DNA from: an uncultured Colwellia sp.
GTDB lineage: Bacteria; Pseudomonadota; Gammaproteobacteria; Enterobacterales; Alteromonadaceae
Length of the DNA stretch: 64,000 nt
NCBI GenBank assembly: GCA_913063325.1
Contig: CAJXYE010000009.1
Coordinates: forward strand, 1 to 64,000
Direction of reading: 5' to 3'
Positions within the stretch are counted from its first letter, which is position 1. Each line of letters starts with the position of its first letter. Position numbers and translations under genes: made by a program. The notes under the pieces were generated by a model. It had not been told where the DNA came from. It was given only the letters and a program-made list of their open reading frames with translations, and did no database searches. Below, piece after piece: positions 27,069-36,399 of this stretch.

Positions 27069-28565
27069 TTATTGTGCTTTCAGTTTGGGGATAGATAATG
27101 AAAAACTACTGCCATTACCAAGCTCACTTTTAACTAAAAGTTCAGCGTTGATGACTTGCGATAACTTCTGACTAATCGCTAAACCCAGACCTGCATGTTG
27201 GGTATTATCTTCAATAGCATTACTCGCCCTGTATCTCGCATCGAATATATAGGCTATGTCCTCTTTACTTATACCACTACCATTATCAGTAACACTCATT
27301 TTAACTTCTGTCGTTTTCTGAGCGACAGTTATGACTATTTCACCACCTATATCAGTATGTCTGATGGCATTTTCCAATAAGTTTGTCATGATGCGCTCTA
27401 ACTTGGCAATATCAGAGTAAACAATGAACTGGCAAGGCTGGGGCTGTAAGGACAATGAAATTTTTCTGTCGGTCGCTTTTAAAGTAAACTTTGCCAAAAT
27501 GTCGTGTAACAGCTCTCCTATGGCAAAGGTCTCTAAATTAACCGTGACTTGGCCGTTTTCTAAATGCGCTAGTTCAAATATCTGGTCAATAAGGCCTTTT
27601 AGTTGATTAACATTACGCTGTACTGTCGCTAAATATTCTTGTTGCTCAATACTGGATAAATCATCGCCTTTGATGGCTAATGTTTCAATGTAGCCTTGCA
27701 TTGTTGCTAACGGCGTTCGTAGGTCGTGAGACAAGTGAGCTAATAACTCACGACGTATTCGATCGTTTTCAGTTAATAAGGAAAATTGTTGATTAATTTG
27801 TAGCACCATATCGTTGAAAGTATTGCCAAGGAAGTGAACTTCATTATTATCAATAGTATTTTTTGAGGTAGATCCCCACTGTTTTAGCCTAATTTTTGTT
27901 TGATCAAATTGTACGGCTTTAAGGGCCTGCATTTGTTTTGCTAATTCTCTTACCGGTTGAGTGAAATAATGAAATACCGCCAGTAATACTAGTAAAAGTA
28001 ATAACAAACTGGCGATAACAAAGGCGCCATACTTTTGTAAATCTTTATCCGCCTGTACTTGGCTAAAAATTGAATCATAAATTTCGCCGCCAATAATAAT
28101 ATATAAATAACCTTGTAGCAGTTCACCTTGATATACAGGGGAAGCTGAAAATATTTTTTTATTGCTAAAGCCACGAGGATCATCACCAAAAACAGGTATT
28201 TGTTGTGGTTTAGCTATTAACTGCTTAATTGGGAGTAATGCGACAGATTTTCTCTTTATTTTAGCGGGATCAGCGGAGTAAGTTAAAATATTACCTTGGG
28301 CATCTAAAAAGTAAAATTCGAAAGCGGGCCCTAATAACATCAGTGTATGGAAAAGGTTTTCTAAGGCTGCTTTATCGTAAACACCGTCTTGTAATAAAGG
28401 ATTATCGTGCGCTAAATGTTCAGCTAGATTAACGTGCAATTTTTGCTCAGCTTGATACTTTGATTGTTGTACCAAAGAATTACTCCAAGCGACCAGTAAT
28501 GAGGCCATGACAATGAAAGCTGTGCAAAGCGTCAATGCTAAACGTTGGTAAAGTGATATTTTCAT
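27069..28565 (-). CDS. Sensor histidine kinase
   Basis: A 498-residue membrane kinase. Transmembrane helices at about 9-30 and 181-200 enclose a periplasmic sensor domain of about 150 residues. HAMP (to about 265), HisKA with phospho-acceptor His280 (AHLSHDLRTPLA) and HATPase_c with N box NLLENAIRHTD, G1 DNGSGIS and G2 GLGLAI follow. It is the last gene of a probable four-gene operon with two spondin-domain proteins and its response regulator. The signal sensed is unknown, but the operon suggests an envelope or surface cue. Confidence 0.9.
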   Translation of the reverse strand: MKISLYQRLALTLCTAFIVMASLLVAWSNSLVQQSKYQAEQKLHVNLAEHLAHDNPLLQDGVYDKAALENLFHTLMLLGPAFEFYFLDAQGNILTYSADPAKIKRKSVALLPIKQLIAKPQQIPVFGDDPRGFSNKKIFSASPVYQGELLQGYLYIIIGGEIYDSIFSQVQADKDLQKYGAFVIASLLLLLLVLLAVFHYFTQPVRELAKQMQALKAVQFDQTKIRLKQWGSTSKNTIDNNEVHFLGNTFNDMVLQINQQFSLLTENDRIRRELLAHLSHDLRTPLATMQGYIETLAIKGDDLSSIEQQEYLATVQRNVNQLKGLIDQIFELAHLENGQVTVNLETFAIGELLHDILAKFTLKATDRKISLSLQPQPCQFIVYSDIAKLERIMTNLLENAIRHTDIGGEIVITVAQKTTEVKMSVTDNGSGISKEDIAYIFDARYRASNAIEDNTQHAGLGLAISQKLSQVINAELLVKSELGNGSSFSLSIPKLKAQ

Positions 28566-28595
28566 CTAAAGCAAGTCCTTATTATTTATACTTAT

Positions 28596-29372
28596 TTATG
28601 GCGTTAGCTCAGGCATTACACCTGTAGAATTAAGCTTGTAACCAACACCCCAAACGGTTTGGATTATTTTGGGCTCAGCGCAATCCTCTTCAAGCTTTCT
28701 TCTAAGGCGATTAATATGGGAGTTAACAGTATGCTCATAACCATTGTGGTGATATCCCCAAACACCATCAAGTAATTGAGCGCGTGAAAATACCTGATCT
28801 GGGTGTTTACAGAAAAAGTCAATCAGCTCAAATTCTGTCGCAGTTAAGTTAATCGCTTTACTTTTATAGGTTACTTGATGATATCTATGGTCAACCTGCA
28901 ATTGTCCAATTGATGTGGCTGTTTGCTCTAACGGTACGGATTTTTCAGCTACATCTTCTTCATTTAGTCGATTATCGATCTCTGTTGAGTTTTTAGCGAC
29001 AACCGCATGAACTCTGCGCAGTTGGCTTCTTACGCGGGCTTGTAATTCCCTAATGCTAAAGGGCTTAGTCATATAGTCATCAGCACCTAACTCAAGTCCC
29101 AATATTCGGTCTATTTCAGATGTTTTTGACGTCAGCATAATAATTGATTGTAATGGCTTTTCTTGTCGAACTTGCCGACAAATATCTAAACCGCTAATAC
29201 CAGGCAACATCACATCAAGTAAAATGAGTTGATAATCTTTTGTTAAAGCCTGCTGCAAAGCTTTATCACCTTGAGTGCAAATATCGCAGTGTAAATCTAA
29301 TTCGGATAAATGCACTTTAATAAGCTTAGCAATATCAATTTCGTCTTCAATAATTAGAATATTATCTTTCAT
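28596..29372 (-). CDS. OmpR/PhoB-family response regulator
   Basis: A 258-residue DNA-binding response regulator. The receiver domain has phospho-acceptor Asp53 (LILLDVMLPG), the acidic pocket IIEDE and Lys in MTKPFS. The C-terminal winged helix has FELIDFFCKHPDQVFSRAQLLDGVWGY and HINRLRRKLEEDCAEPKIIQTVWGVGYKL. An unusual linker of about 45 residues, rich in charged residues, separates the domains. It lies 30 bases upstream of the kinase gene and 39 bases downstream of a spondin lipoprotein gene, so all four are probably co-transcribed and perhaps autoregulated. Confidence 0.92.
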   Translation of the reverse strand: MKDNILIIEDEIDIAKLIKVHLSELDLHCDICTQGDKALQQALTKDYQLILLDVMLPGISGLDICRQVRQEKPLQSIIMLTSKTSEIDRILGLELGADDYMTKPFSIRELQARVRSQLRRVHAVVAKNSTEIDNRLNEEDVAEKSVPLEQTATSIGQLQVDHRYHQVTYKSKAINLTATEFELIDFFCKHPDQVFSRAQLLDGVWGYHHNGYEHTVNSHINRLRRKLEEDCAEPKIIQTVWGVGYKLNSTGVMPELTP

Positions 29373-29411
29373 AATTTGGCCAATGGCGAGCTAAGCCATT
29401 GACCTAGCGCA

Positions 29412-30173
29412 CTACTTAGTTCGAGTAATGGTTAATTTAACTGCAGGATTATCAAAGCGATGATCCTGAGTTAACACAGAGCTTGATAGACCATCATCTT
29501 TGCTAACAACACCGGAATGATAACCGATTAGGTCGATGTCATTTCGTGTTGCATCATAACCAACGCCGCCATCTGCGGGGCCTGGAATAGTACCTAGCGC
29601 TTCATTATTTAGCTCGGTACCCGAATCATAGACATTTAACCGCCATGATTTTTCTTGATTAAGCATTAATGTTGATATATCTACTCCAGTAAGACCCGAG
29701 AAAGCGTCATTTGTATTCACTAACATGGTGGCAACGGTTAAATAAGTTGCCATAGGCTCAGTGGTACTGATGTCTAAAGTGACGCTAGCCCCTGGTGGGA
29801 CCGCACCTTCACTCGACATTGCCGCCATATTACTTGTTAGTGCAATGAAGTCGGCATTGTCGCCACCTTCGGCTAGCTTCTCTAAAGCAACAGAGGCAGA
29901 TTGCCCTACTTGCCACATTTTAGTATCGCCATGAAGCGCTACAGCAACAGGCGATAAAGGCTGCGCATAAGTTAGATTAGTTAAGGTTATCGAGTAGCTA
30001 TATTCCATAGCTGGCGGCTCTGGCATAACGGTAACAACGGGCACAACAACGACTTCTTCAGCAACCTTGTCATTATCATTACAAGCAGCGAGCCCTAAGG
30101 TAAATACGCTAGCAATAAGTAGTTGCAGAGTAAGTTTGTTGGTACTCTTTTTGGGAGTGATAAAAGTTAACAT
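29412..30173 (-). CDS. Spondin-domain lipoprotein
   Basis: A 253-residue envelope lipoprotein with lipobox FTLGLAAC and a Glu/Val/Pro-rich linker. A spondin_N-like domain (about residues 55-250) follows, with YSYSITLTNLTYAQPLSPVAVALHG, the conserved LAEGGDNADF, SVTLDISTTEP and GTELNNEALGTIPGPADGG. It is paralogous to the next gene upstream, with the same block order. Bacterial spondin-domain proteins are secreted and poorly characterised. The start has a strong AGGAGGTAAT ribosome site. The 9-base gap to the upstream paralog indicates an operon. Confidence 0.8.
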   Translation of the reverse strand: MLTFITPKKSTNKLTLQLLIASVFTLGLAACNDNDKVAEEVVVVPVVTVMPEPPAMEYSYSITLTNLTYAQPLSPVAVALHGDTKMWQVGQSASVALEKLAEGGDNADFIALTSNMAAMSSEGAVPPGASVTLDISTTEPMATYLTVATMLVNTNDAFSGLTGVDISTLMLNQEKSWRLNVYDSGTELNNEALGTIPGPADGGVGYDATRNDIDLIGYHSGVVSKDDGLSSSVLTQDHRFDNPAVKLTITRTK

Positions 30174-30182
30174 ATTACCTCC

Positions 30183-30902
30183 TTATTGCACTGTGATGGT
30201 AAGTTTAGCAACAGGGTTCAACCAGCGTTGCACGCTATTATTAATATCACTTTTTCCTGCCGTCATATTATCGTCACCTAAGCTACCACGATGAATGTGT
30301 ACTTTAGTATTGCTTTCCATATCAGTAACGCCTGTACCGTTCATGCCAATGCTAGCATCTAGTGGTGGAGGCACGGGCATACCTGCTTCACCGGGAGCAC
30401 CACTGCCACGAATTTCATCATTGGCCTCAGTACCGGCGTCATAGGCATTGAGAAATACGGTATACGTACCGGCTTCTTCAGGAATTTTCCAGCTATCTAA
30501 GCCGACAAAACCATCATTGGAAGGTAAAATCATCGCAGCAAGTGACAAATGAGTATTGGCGCTATCATTGGTTAAGCTAAAACTTGCTGACATGGTAGGT
30601 GCTAATAAACCCATGGCTGGATTTTCATTAAGGTTAGCGTCAGCATTGGTTAGCATATTTACTAAACCAGAGATATCACCGCCCTCTGCCATGGTTTGAA
30701 GCTCAACACTCGCCATTTCACCAGCCATAAAAAGGTGATTGTCACTAGCATGGGCTGCTGTAATAACAGGGGTGAAATGCAAGCCTTGCGTTAAGTTGGT
30801 GACAGTAATGGATAATTCTTGTGCCATAGTCGTTGAACTTGCAAACGCGAGTGCTAGTACAGTGAATGCCGACTTTATTGGTGATTGCTTGATTACTTTC
30901 AT
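30183..30902 (-). CDS. Spondin-domain secreted protein
   Basis: A 239-residue exported protein with a cleavable signal peptide (FTVLALAFASSTTMAQ) and no lipobox Cys, then a spondin_N-like domain. Motifs shared with the downstream lipoprotein are ITVTNLTQGLHFTPVITAAH, MAEGGDISGLVNM, a SASFSLTNDSANTHLSLAAMI strand pair, DAGTEANDEIRGSGAPGEAG and NPVAKLTITVQ at the end. It is probably soluble in the periplasm or exported, and the first gene of the spondin/two-component operon. Ligand and function are unknown. Confidence 0.8.
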   Translation of the reverse strand: MKVIKQSPIKSAFTVLALAFASSTTMAQELSITVTNLTQGLHFTPVITAAHASDNHLFMAGEMASVELQTMAEGGDISGLVNMLTNADANLNENPAMGLLAPTMSASFSLTNDSANTHLSLAAMILPSNDGFVGLDSWKIPEEAGTYTVFLNAYDAGTEANDEIRGSGAPGEAGMPVPPPLDASIGMNGTGVTDMESNTKVHIHRGSLGDDNMTAGKSDINNSVQRWLNPVAKLTITVQ

Positions 30903-31281
30903 GATACTTTCCTTTGTAGATAGATTGTGTTTTGTTTAACTAAAAGAGAGTATGTCGGTCCAATATTGCTGGAAGATCACGCTTTTATCACTTTTTGTTA
31001 GTAAATTAATCACAGAAGTATCACAGTGTTTTTTGGTGAATAGTGGAAGAAGAATAAAATCGAGGGAGGAGCTAGGATGTACATGATTTTCAAGCATATA
31101 TTAGTGGCTAATAATCTTGGCTTTTAACAAGTAAAACAGAAGTGGAGAAGGGTGTTTCCTTAAAAAAAAGAAAGAAATAAATTAATTTTGAGGAGTGAAC
31201 GGGTATATATTCGAGGGATGGTACTTATTGTGAACAAATGACTAGTAACATTTATGTAGTCATTTGCTCACAAGTAAAAGT
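30903..31281. other. Intergenic region upstream of the spondin operon
   Basis: This 379-base gap contains no credible coding sequence. The part next to 30902 must hold the spondin operon promoter. At 31197 the string GAACGGGTATATATTC matches the end motif of the two long inverted-repeat elements near 23-25 kb, without a partner end, so it may be a decayed fragment of one. ACTAGTAACATTTATG and GTCATTTGCTCACAAG lie near the kinase gene end; no strong terminator is visible. Confidence 0.5.
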
Positions 31282-32361
31282 TTACAGAGCTAACTTTATT
31301 AACTCAGGCTCAGCTTCACACACTAAGCTATATAATTGAACCTGGCTGATAGCACGGTCTAAGTTATGATTTTCTCGGCTTACTTGGAAATAATTATCGC
31401 CATTTAAATGATCTGTTAAAAAACGTGTACCGATAATAAAGGGTAATAGTTTAGCACCAACAATCAAACTTTCTTTCTCTAACGCGGTAAGCTTATCACC
31501 AAAAGCATTTTGGTAGTTTTGAATAAGCGCTTCAAATATATCAAGCTTAAGGTACATTTTATCTGTGCTGGTATCATCTTCAGCAAGGTTACTACAACAG
31601 GTTCTAACCATATCACCAAAGTCATGCATCAGAAGTCCTGGCATGCAGGTATCTAAGTCGATGACAGCACATGGCTTATCACCATGGGTAAATAACAGAT
31701 TATTTATCTTAGTATCGTTATGAGTAACATGTAGTGGTAATTTTTTACTAATGTCGACAACATGTTCAATAAAGTTTTGTTGATCAAAGCAAAAATTTAC
31801 TAACGCTTGGCAGTCAGCTAATCGGTCTTCAACATTATTTTCTACCGCTTCTTTAAGTTGACTCATTCGAAAGCTAATATCATGGAAGTCTTCAATGATG
31901 ACAGCGATGTCATTTGCAGGAAAGTCACTCAACGCACAACTGAATTGAGCGAATGCTGTGGCAACGAGTGCCGCTTGCTCTGGGGACTCTACTTCTTCAA
32001 GCGTATAAGAGCCGTTGATAAATTCCATTAAACGCCAGTAATGCTCACCAATTTTAATACAAGTTGCACCAGTATTGGTTAAGACTTGCCCTGGCACAGA
32101 GAGTGGATAGTTATCATTTTTTTGCTGTTCGAGTAAATGCAAATTGATTTTTTGCGCGTTACAGCATAACTCTTCGGTTTTCGGGAAAATTTCGTGATTA
32201 ATTTGCTGTAAGACAAACTGAAAATCAGGGGTGGTCAATTTATAAGTATTATTAATATGACCATTACCTAAGGTGGTAATTTCAACTTTTGAAAAGTCAA
32301 AGTCATAGTTATTGAGTACTGTATCTATGTCCGTGTGAAGTGATGCTGCTTTGTTTTCCAT
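31282..32361 (-). CDS. N-acetylhexosamine 1-kinase-like phosphotransferase
   Basis: A 359-residue cytosolic kinase of the aminoglycoside phosphotransferase (APH) fold. It has a nucleotide loop (LGNGHINNTYKL), the catalytic loop THNDTKINNLLF with Asp216 as base, and the metal motif VIDLDTCMPG (Asp235/Asp237). Overall pattern and length match NahK, which phosphorylates GlcNAc/GalNAc at C1. It follows a nucleotidyltransferase and a GH109 glycosidase on the same strand, supporting a sugar-1-kinase role. The exact sugar is inferred, not shown; other APH kinases remain possible. Confidence 0.75.
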   Translation of the reverse strand: MENKAASLHTDIDTVLNNYDFDFSKVEITTLGNGHINNTYKLTTPDFQFVLQQINHEIFPKTEELCCNAQKINLHLLEQQKNDNYPLSVPGQVLTNTGATCIKIGEHYWRLMEFINGSYTLEEVESPEQAALVATAFAQFSCALSDFPANDIAVIIEDFHDISFRMSQLKEAVENNVEDRLADCQALVNFCFDQQNFIEHVVDISKKLPLHVTHNDTKINNLLFTHGDKPCAVIDLDTCMPGLLMHDFGDMVRTCCSNLAEDDTSTDKMYLKLDIFEALIQNYQNAFGDKLTALEKESLIVGAKLLPFIIGTRFLTDHLNGDNYFQVSRENHNLDRAISQVQLYSLVCEAEPELIKLAL

Positions 32362-32494
32362 TGCGTTTAATACTTATATTATAGTGTTTATCTTGTTAGC
32401 AATTTGATTATTCAAGTAAAATTTTACCAGCCTGCTTATGCTAAAACGTTAATCTGTGACAAATTAACGCGTTACAAATTAGCCGGAGATAGTA

Positions 32495-33376
32495 CTATTT
32501 TTTGGCAAAAAGTGCAGTAATTTTTTCATCTACTTGTTTACTATCTTGTGGGTAAGTTAAACCAAACCAACTATCAGTAGTACTTAGCACTTTCACTTTT
32601 CTCTTTTTTTGTTCTATTTGCTGCATCACTACGCTAGGTAAGTAACACTCTTGATTAACATCAAGTCGATGATTTTTTATTGATGTGAGTAGCTCGCTAA
32701 TAGCTTGCTCTAGAGCCACAAAAATATCCGGGTTGAAAAACCAACAATTCATTGAGATTAAACACTCTCGGCTTAGCTTGATAGTTGCATTGTTTGAACT
32801 CAACACTCCGCTGATACCTTGGTCATTCGCTTTTATTTGTTCGCACTCTTCAATGCTAGTTAAATAATTTTGCTCATTTAATTTACATAAGCCTCGGTTA
32901 ACACCGCCAAAATCAGACAAGGTGTTTTGTAATTGATAAGCCACCATTAAATAATCTTTAGCTGTCTCAGTTGATTGTTTTAATAATAAGACAAAGGCTT
33001 GTTTACCATAGAAGTCATCAGCATTTATTACCGCAAAACTGTCGGTGATTAACTCTCGACAACACCAAAGTGCGTGTGCCGTACCTAAGGGTTTTGTACG
33101 CTGTTCAGGTAAAGTACAGCCTAAGGGTAAATCATCAAAGTTTTGAACAGCAAAGTCATATGTAATACCTTTTGGTAATCGACTAATGACTTGCTGCCTA
33201 ATTAGTTGCTCTAGCTCTGGACGAATCACAAAAACTACCCGCTTAAAACCAGCATTTTCAGCGTTAATTAAGTTGTATTCCATCAGAGTTAGTTGCTGTG
33301 GACCAAATTCAGCTAACTGTTTATTGCCGCCAAAACGAGAGCCTAAGCCGGCTGCTAAAATTACCAGAATGGTCAT
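32495..33376 (-). CDS. Sugar-1-phosphate nucleotidyltransferase
   Basis: A 293-residue cytosolic NTP transferase of the GT-A fold. The N-terminal signature LAAGLGSRFGGNKQLAEFGP binds the nucleotide, TKPLGTAHALWCCRELI lies near the base, and INADDFYGKQAF carries the metal-binding acids. Its best fit is a UTP- or CTP-type sugar-1-phosphate transferase. Its ATG follows the TAA of the GH109-type gene immediately, so the two are translationally coupled. Working with the adjacent kinase it could make UDP-N-acetylhexosamine; this is inference from context. Confidence 0.8.
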   Translation of the reverse strand: MTILVILAAGLGSRFGGNKQLAEFGPQQLTLMEYNLINAENAGFKRVVFVIRPELEQLIRQQVISRLPKGITYDFAVQNFDDLPLGCTLPEQRTKPLGTAHALWCCRELITDSFAVINADDFYGKQAFVLLLKQSTETAKDYLMVAYQLQNTLSDFGGVNRGLCKLNEQNYLTSIEECEQIKANDQGISGVLSSNNATIKLSRECLISMNCWFFNPDIFVALEQAISELLTSIKNHRLDVNQECYLPSVVMQQIEQKKRKVKVLSTTDSWFGLTYPQDSKQVDEKITALFAKK

Positions 33377-34843
33377 TTAACTCACTACTCCAAGTGGTTT
33401 AGCTTGCTGCCAAATGCCACGGGTAAAGTCAGGTATATCTTTGGAGTTACTTCTATCACTTACCGATTGGGCACTGAGTGGGGTAATAACAGACCATGCT
33501 GCAGCATCATAGACATCTTGATCTAATGGCTGGCCATTTCGTAAACAATAGACCATACGCCAAAGCATTAAGAAATCCATACCTCCATGACCGCCATTAC
33601 GCTCCGCCTCTGGGCCCATTTGTAACCACAATGGGTGATCGTAATTGTCTTGCCATTTGGCCATATCATGATCCCAGCGATGAAAACTCGCATGACTTGG
33701 TTTACGACCTTGTTGGCCATTTTTATGCCATTGTTTAACTGCCAACTCATACTGCTGTTGATACTGAGCTTTGATATCTTTTGGGGCGTTTTCAATGGCA
33801 ATTCTATTAGGGAAACCGGCAAAAGTACCGTTAGTACCTTGAATATAATTATGACGAGAATAAGGTCGTGGGCTAGTGGTATCGTGCTGAACCATTATGG
33901 TTCGGCCTTTTACTGTTTTAATAATGCTGGTGTTCATATCACCAGCAATGTAGTTGAGTTGATTACGTTGGTGATCGGCAGGAAATTCTTTCGCCGCATA
34001 AGCTTGTCGGCCAATAGCAGGTGAGCTTGTTGAGGTTAGATAATCAAAGCGATCACCTCGGTTAATATTCATATACTGAGCAACAGGGCCTAGGCCATGA
34101 GTGGGGTATAAATTGCCATTAGTTTTAGCATGCCAAGCGGTTCGCCAAGAACCTGTTTTTTCGGTGATTTCTTTCATCTGCCAGCGAAGTTCGTGAATGT
34201 ATGCCGCTTCACCGTGTAATAAGTCGCCGAATAAACCCTGGCGAACCATATTCAACACCATAAGTTCATCACGGCCATAACAAACATTTTCCATCATCAT
34301 ACAGTTTTTCTGTGTACGTTCGGCGGTATCAACTAGCTGCCAACATTCTTCTACGGTTGTTGCCGCAGGTACTTCAACAAAGGCATGTTTACCACTTTCC
34401 ATGGTATCGACACACATGGGGGTATGCCAGCGCCACGGTGTAGAAATAATGACAATATCAATATCATTGCGTTCAAGCATTTTTTTATACGCTAATTCTG
34501 AGCCAGTATAGCTGTCGGGCTTAGCAAAACCTTTCTCAACAACCGTGGCAATAGACTCATTTAAAATTTGTTCATTGGTATCACAAATTGCTTTGATTTC
34601 AACACCATCTATGTGGCAGTAATGTTTAACATGGCCAGAGCCGCGCTCACCAACACCGATAAAGCCAATTCTGACCACATCCATCTTAGGCACAACTAGA
34701 CCCATAACAGACTTACCTTGGGAGGCAGGGGAGTTCTTAGTTGCGGGATTTGAGGATGCACAACCAGAAGTTACACCTGTAGCTACACCTGCGGCAGTTA
34801 TAGCAGCAACAGATTTTAGAAATTGGCGGCGATCTTGGCTCAT
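33377..34843 (-). CDS. GH109-type glycosidase / Gfo-Idh-MocA family protein
   Basis: A 488-residue exported protein. The N-terminus has a twin-arginine signal ([12 protein letters not shown]) ending in a lipobox-like TSGCAS. A Rossmann NAD domain follows ([17 protein letters not shown]), then [23 protein letters not shown] and [12 protein letters not shown]. The C-terminal part has the [10 protein letters not shown] motif seen in GH109 alpha-N-acetylgalactosaminidases, which use NAD for an elimination/addition mechanism. Tat export fits folding with a bound cofactor. As first gene of the three-gene operon, it would release N-acetylgalactosamine in the periplasm for the kinase and transferase downstream. 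A different oxidoreductase activity cannot be excluded. Confidence 0.8.
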   Translation of the reverse strand: MSQDRRQFLKSVAAITAAGVATGVTSGCASSNPATKNSPASQGKSVMGLVVPKMDVVRIGFIGVGERGSGHVKHYCHIDGVEIKAICDTNEQILNESIATVVEKGFAKPDSYTGSELAYKKMLERNDIDIVIISTPWRWHTPMCVDTMESGKHAFVEVPAATTVEECWQLVDTAERTQKNCMMMENVCYGRDELMVLNMVRQGLFGDLLHGEAAYIHELRWQMKEITEKTGSWRTAWHAKTNGNLYPTHGLGPVAQYMNINRGDRFDYLTSTSSPAIGRQAYAAKEFPADHQRNQLNYIAGDMNTSIIKTVKGRTIMVQHDTTSPRPYSRHNYIQGTNGTFAGFPNRIAIENAPKDIKAQYQQQYELAVKQWHKNGQQGRKPSHASFHRWDHDMAKWQDNYDHPLWLQMGPEAERNGGHGGMDFLMLWRMVYCLRNGQPLDQDVYDAAAWSVITPLSAQSVSDRSNSKDIPDFTRGIWQQAKPLGVVS

Positions 34844-34954
34844 AGAGTTATCCCTAACATTGTATTAAAAAGTAATTATTCACACTTAATAAAATAGTAA
34901 GCGTTTAAGTGCATGATACTTTATATTATTTATTTGCTGGCGTGGCAATAATTT

Positions 34955-35009
34955 ATACCAATCCATCTAAATCCTCGCTAAGCGATCACTTTCTTAGATG
35001 GAATGGTAT
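34955..35009. repeat. REP-like hairpin, copy 2
   Basis: ATACCAATCCATCTAA (34955-34970) and TTAGATGGAATGGTAT (34994-35009) are inverted repeats with one mismatch. The core GATCACTTTCTTA is shared with the copy at 13689-13736. It stands alone in the intergenic gap. Confidence 0.7.
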
Positions 35010-35098
35010 GACCAAAAATAACAATTGAGGGAGGAGAAACTGGCTAGATTTATTGACAAACTTTATTGGAGTTTACGATAACTTATTAATTAGACTTA

Positions 35099-36397
35099 TT
35101 ATAAGGGGAACTTAAGGGTAAAGTTAGCACCACATAGTTGTGTATTATTGGCTACTCGAATGCTGCCTTGGTGCCAGTCCATCACTTTGCTGCAAATTGC
35201 TAAACCCAAACCAAAATGACCTTGCTCACGACTCCTATCAGCATCTAGTTTTACAAAGGGATTAAAAATAATATCTAACTTATCTTCACTGATACCTTTA
35301 CCGTCGTCTGCTACCGTAATGTAAAAGGCATTATTGTTATGATTAAGTTGTACACAAACACTATTTTCAGCATATCCAATCGCATTACTGATTAAATTGA
35401 CCAGCGCACGATAGCACCAGTGATAATCTAGCAGTTGATTAAATGCTTCATCTGAAGCGGACATAGTAACGTTAATATTCTTTTGTTTAGCTAATACTTG
35501 GCAATCATTAATAGCTGAGGTAATTAATGCTTGCACATGTATTTGCTGTTTCTTTAAGTTTAAGGCTTGTCGCTCCATCGAGGCATAGTCAAGAAAGACA
35601 CTGGTCATTTCCTCCATATTAGTTAACTCATTGTCCATGCGCGACAGGTAATTATTTTTCTTTTCAATCGATTTACTGTCTAAAGCGGCTTCTATACCAA
35701 ATCGTAAACAAGCCATAGGCGTGCGAATATCATGGGATAAACTACGGGCGAGAATTTTATTATCGGCCACTAGCGTTTCTATTTTACTCGCCATGGTATT
35801 AAAGCTTTGCTCTAATACTTTGATATAGGAAAACCGGCTTTTAGCTATCCGAACATCAAGTTGCCCAGAGCCAATTTTTGCCGCGGCATTGTTGAGTAGA
35901 TATAAGCGCCTTGTTAAGGGGATTAACCATAAGATTAAGGTTACACAAATGCTTCCGTAGAGTATCAACGTTAAAATGAAATTAATATTGTCATCGTCTG
36001 CTATTTCAACAGGCAGCTCAAGGCGCAAAAGAAATTCAGGGTGATTTGGAATGCTCTTTAATAAATATTGATTCGCACTGGAAGCTAGCAATAAGCCACC
36101 TTGCTGATTTACCTGTGCAACGAGTGAGCTAGGTAAAGCAATTTTTCTACTTAAGGCTAAACTAGTTTTCAATTGATAGTGTTGCTGAAATAGTCCCACT
36201 TTTTCATATAACTCTGTACTGTTAAGTGTGCTTAACTCGCTAGTGAGGCCATCAACTAGATGTCTATAAACGGTGGTAGCGGGTGTCTCTGTTATTTTAT
36301 CTTCTGTTGAATAATCAACAAGTTCATCTAAACCCCAGCCAATAAAAAACAGCGAGCCTAAAACGGTAAAAATGATACTTATATAGAGACCGCGCAT
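35099..36397 (-). CDS. RstB-like sensor histidine kinase
   Basis: A 432-residue inner-membrane kinase. TM1 is at about 5-23 and TM2 at about 138-160, with a periplasmic sensor of about 110 residues. A HAMP region (GSGQLDVRI), phospho-acceptor His222 (SLSHDIRTPM), N box NLISNAIGYAEN, DDGKGIS and GLGLAI follow. It starts two bases after the stop of the response regulator gene. It is the last gene of a unit with a TonB receptor, a MipA-type protein and a DUF3019 protein. The layout resembles RstB; the signal is unknown. Confidence 0.88.
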   Translation of the reverse strand: MRGLYISIIFTVLGSLFFIGWGLDELVDYSTEDKITETPATTVYRHLVDGLTSELSTLNSTELYEKVGLFQQHYQLKTSLALSRKIALPSSLVAQVNQQGGLLLASSANQYLLKSIPNHPEFLLRLELPVEIADDDNINFILTLILYGSICVTLILWLIPLTRRLYLLNNAAAKIGSGQLDVRIAKSRFSYIKVLEQSFNTMASKIETLVADNKILARSLSHDIRTPMACLRFGIEAALDSKSIEKKNNYLSRMDNELTNMEEMTSVFLDYASMERQALNLKKQQIHVQALITSAINDCQVLAKQKNINVTMSASDEAFNQLLDYHWCYRALVNLISNAIGYAENSVCVQLNHNNNAFYITVADDGKGISEDKLDIIFNPFVKLDADRSREQGHFGLGLAICSKVMDWHQGSIRVANNTQLCGANFTLKFPL

Positions 36398-36399
36398 GT

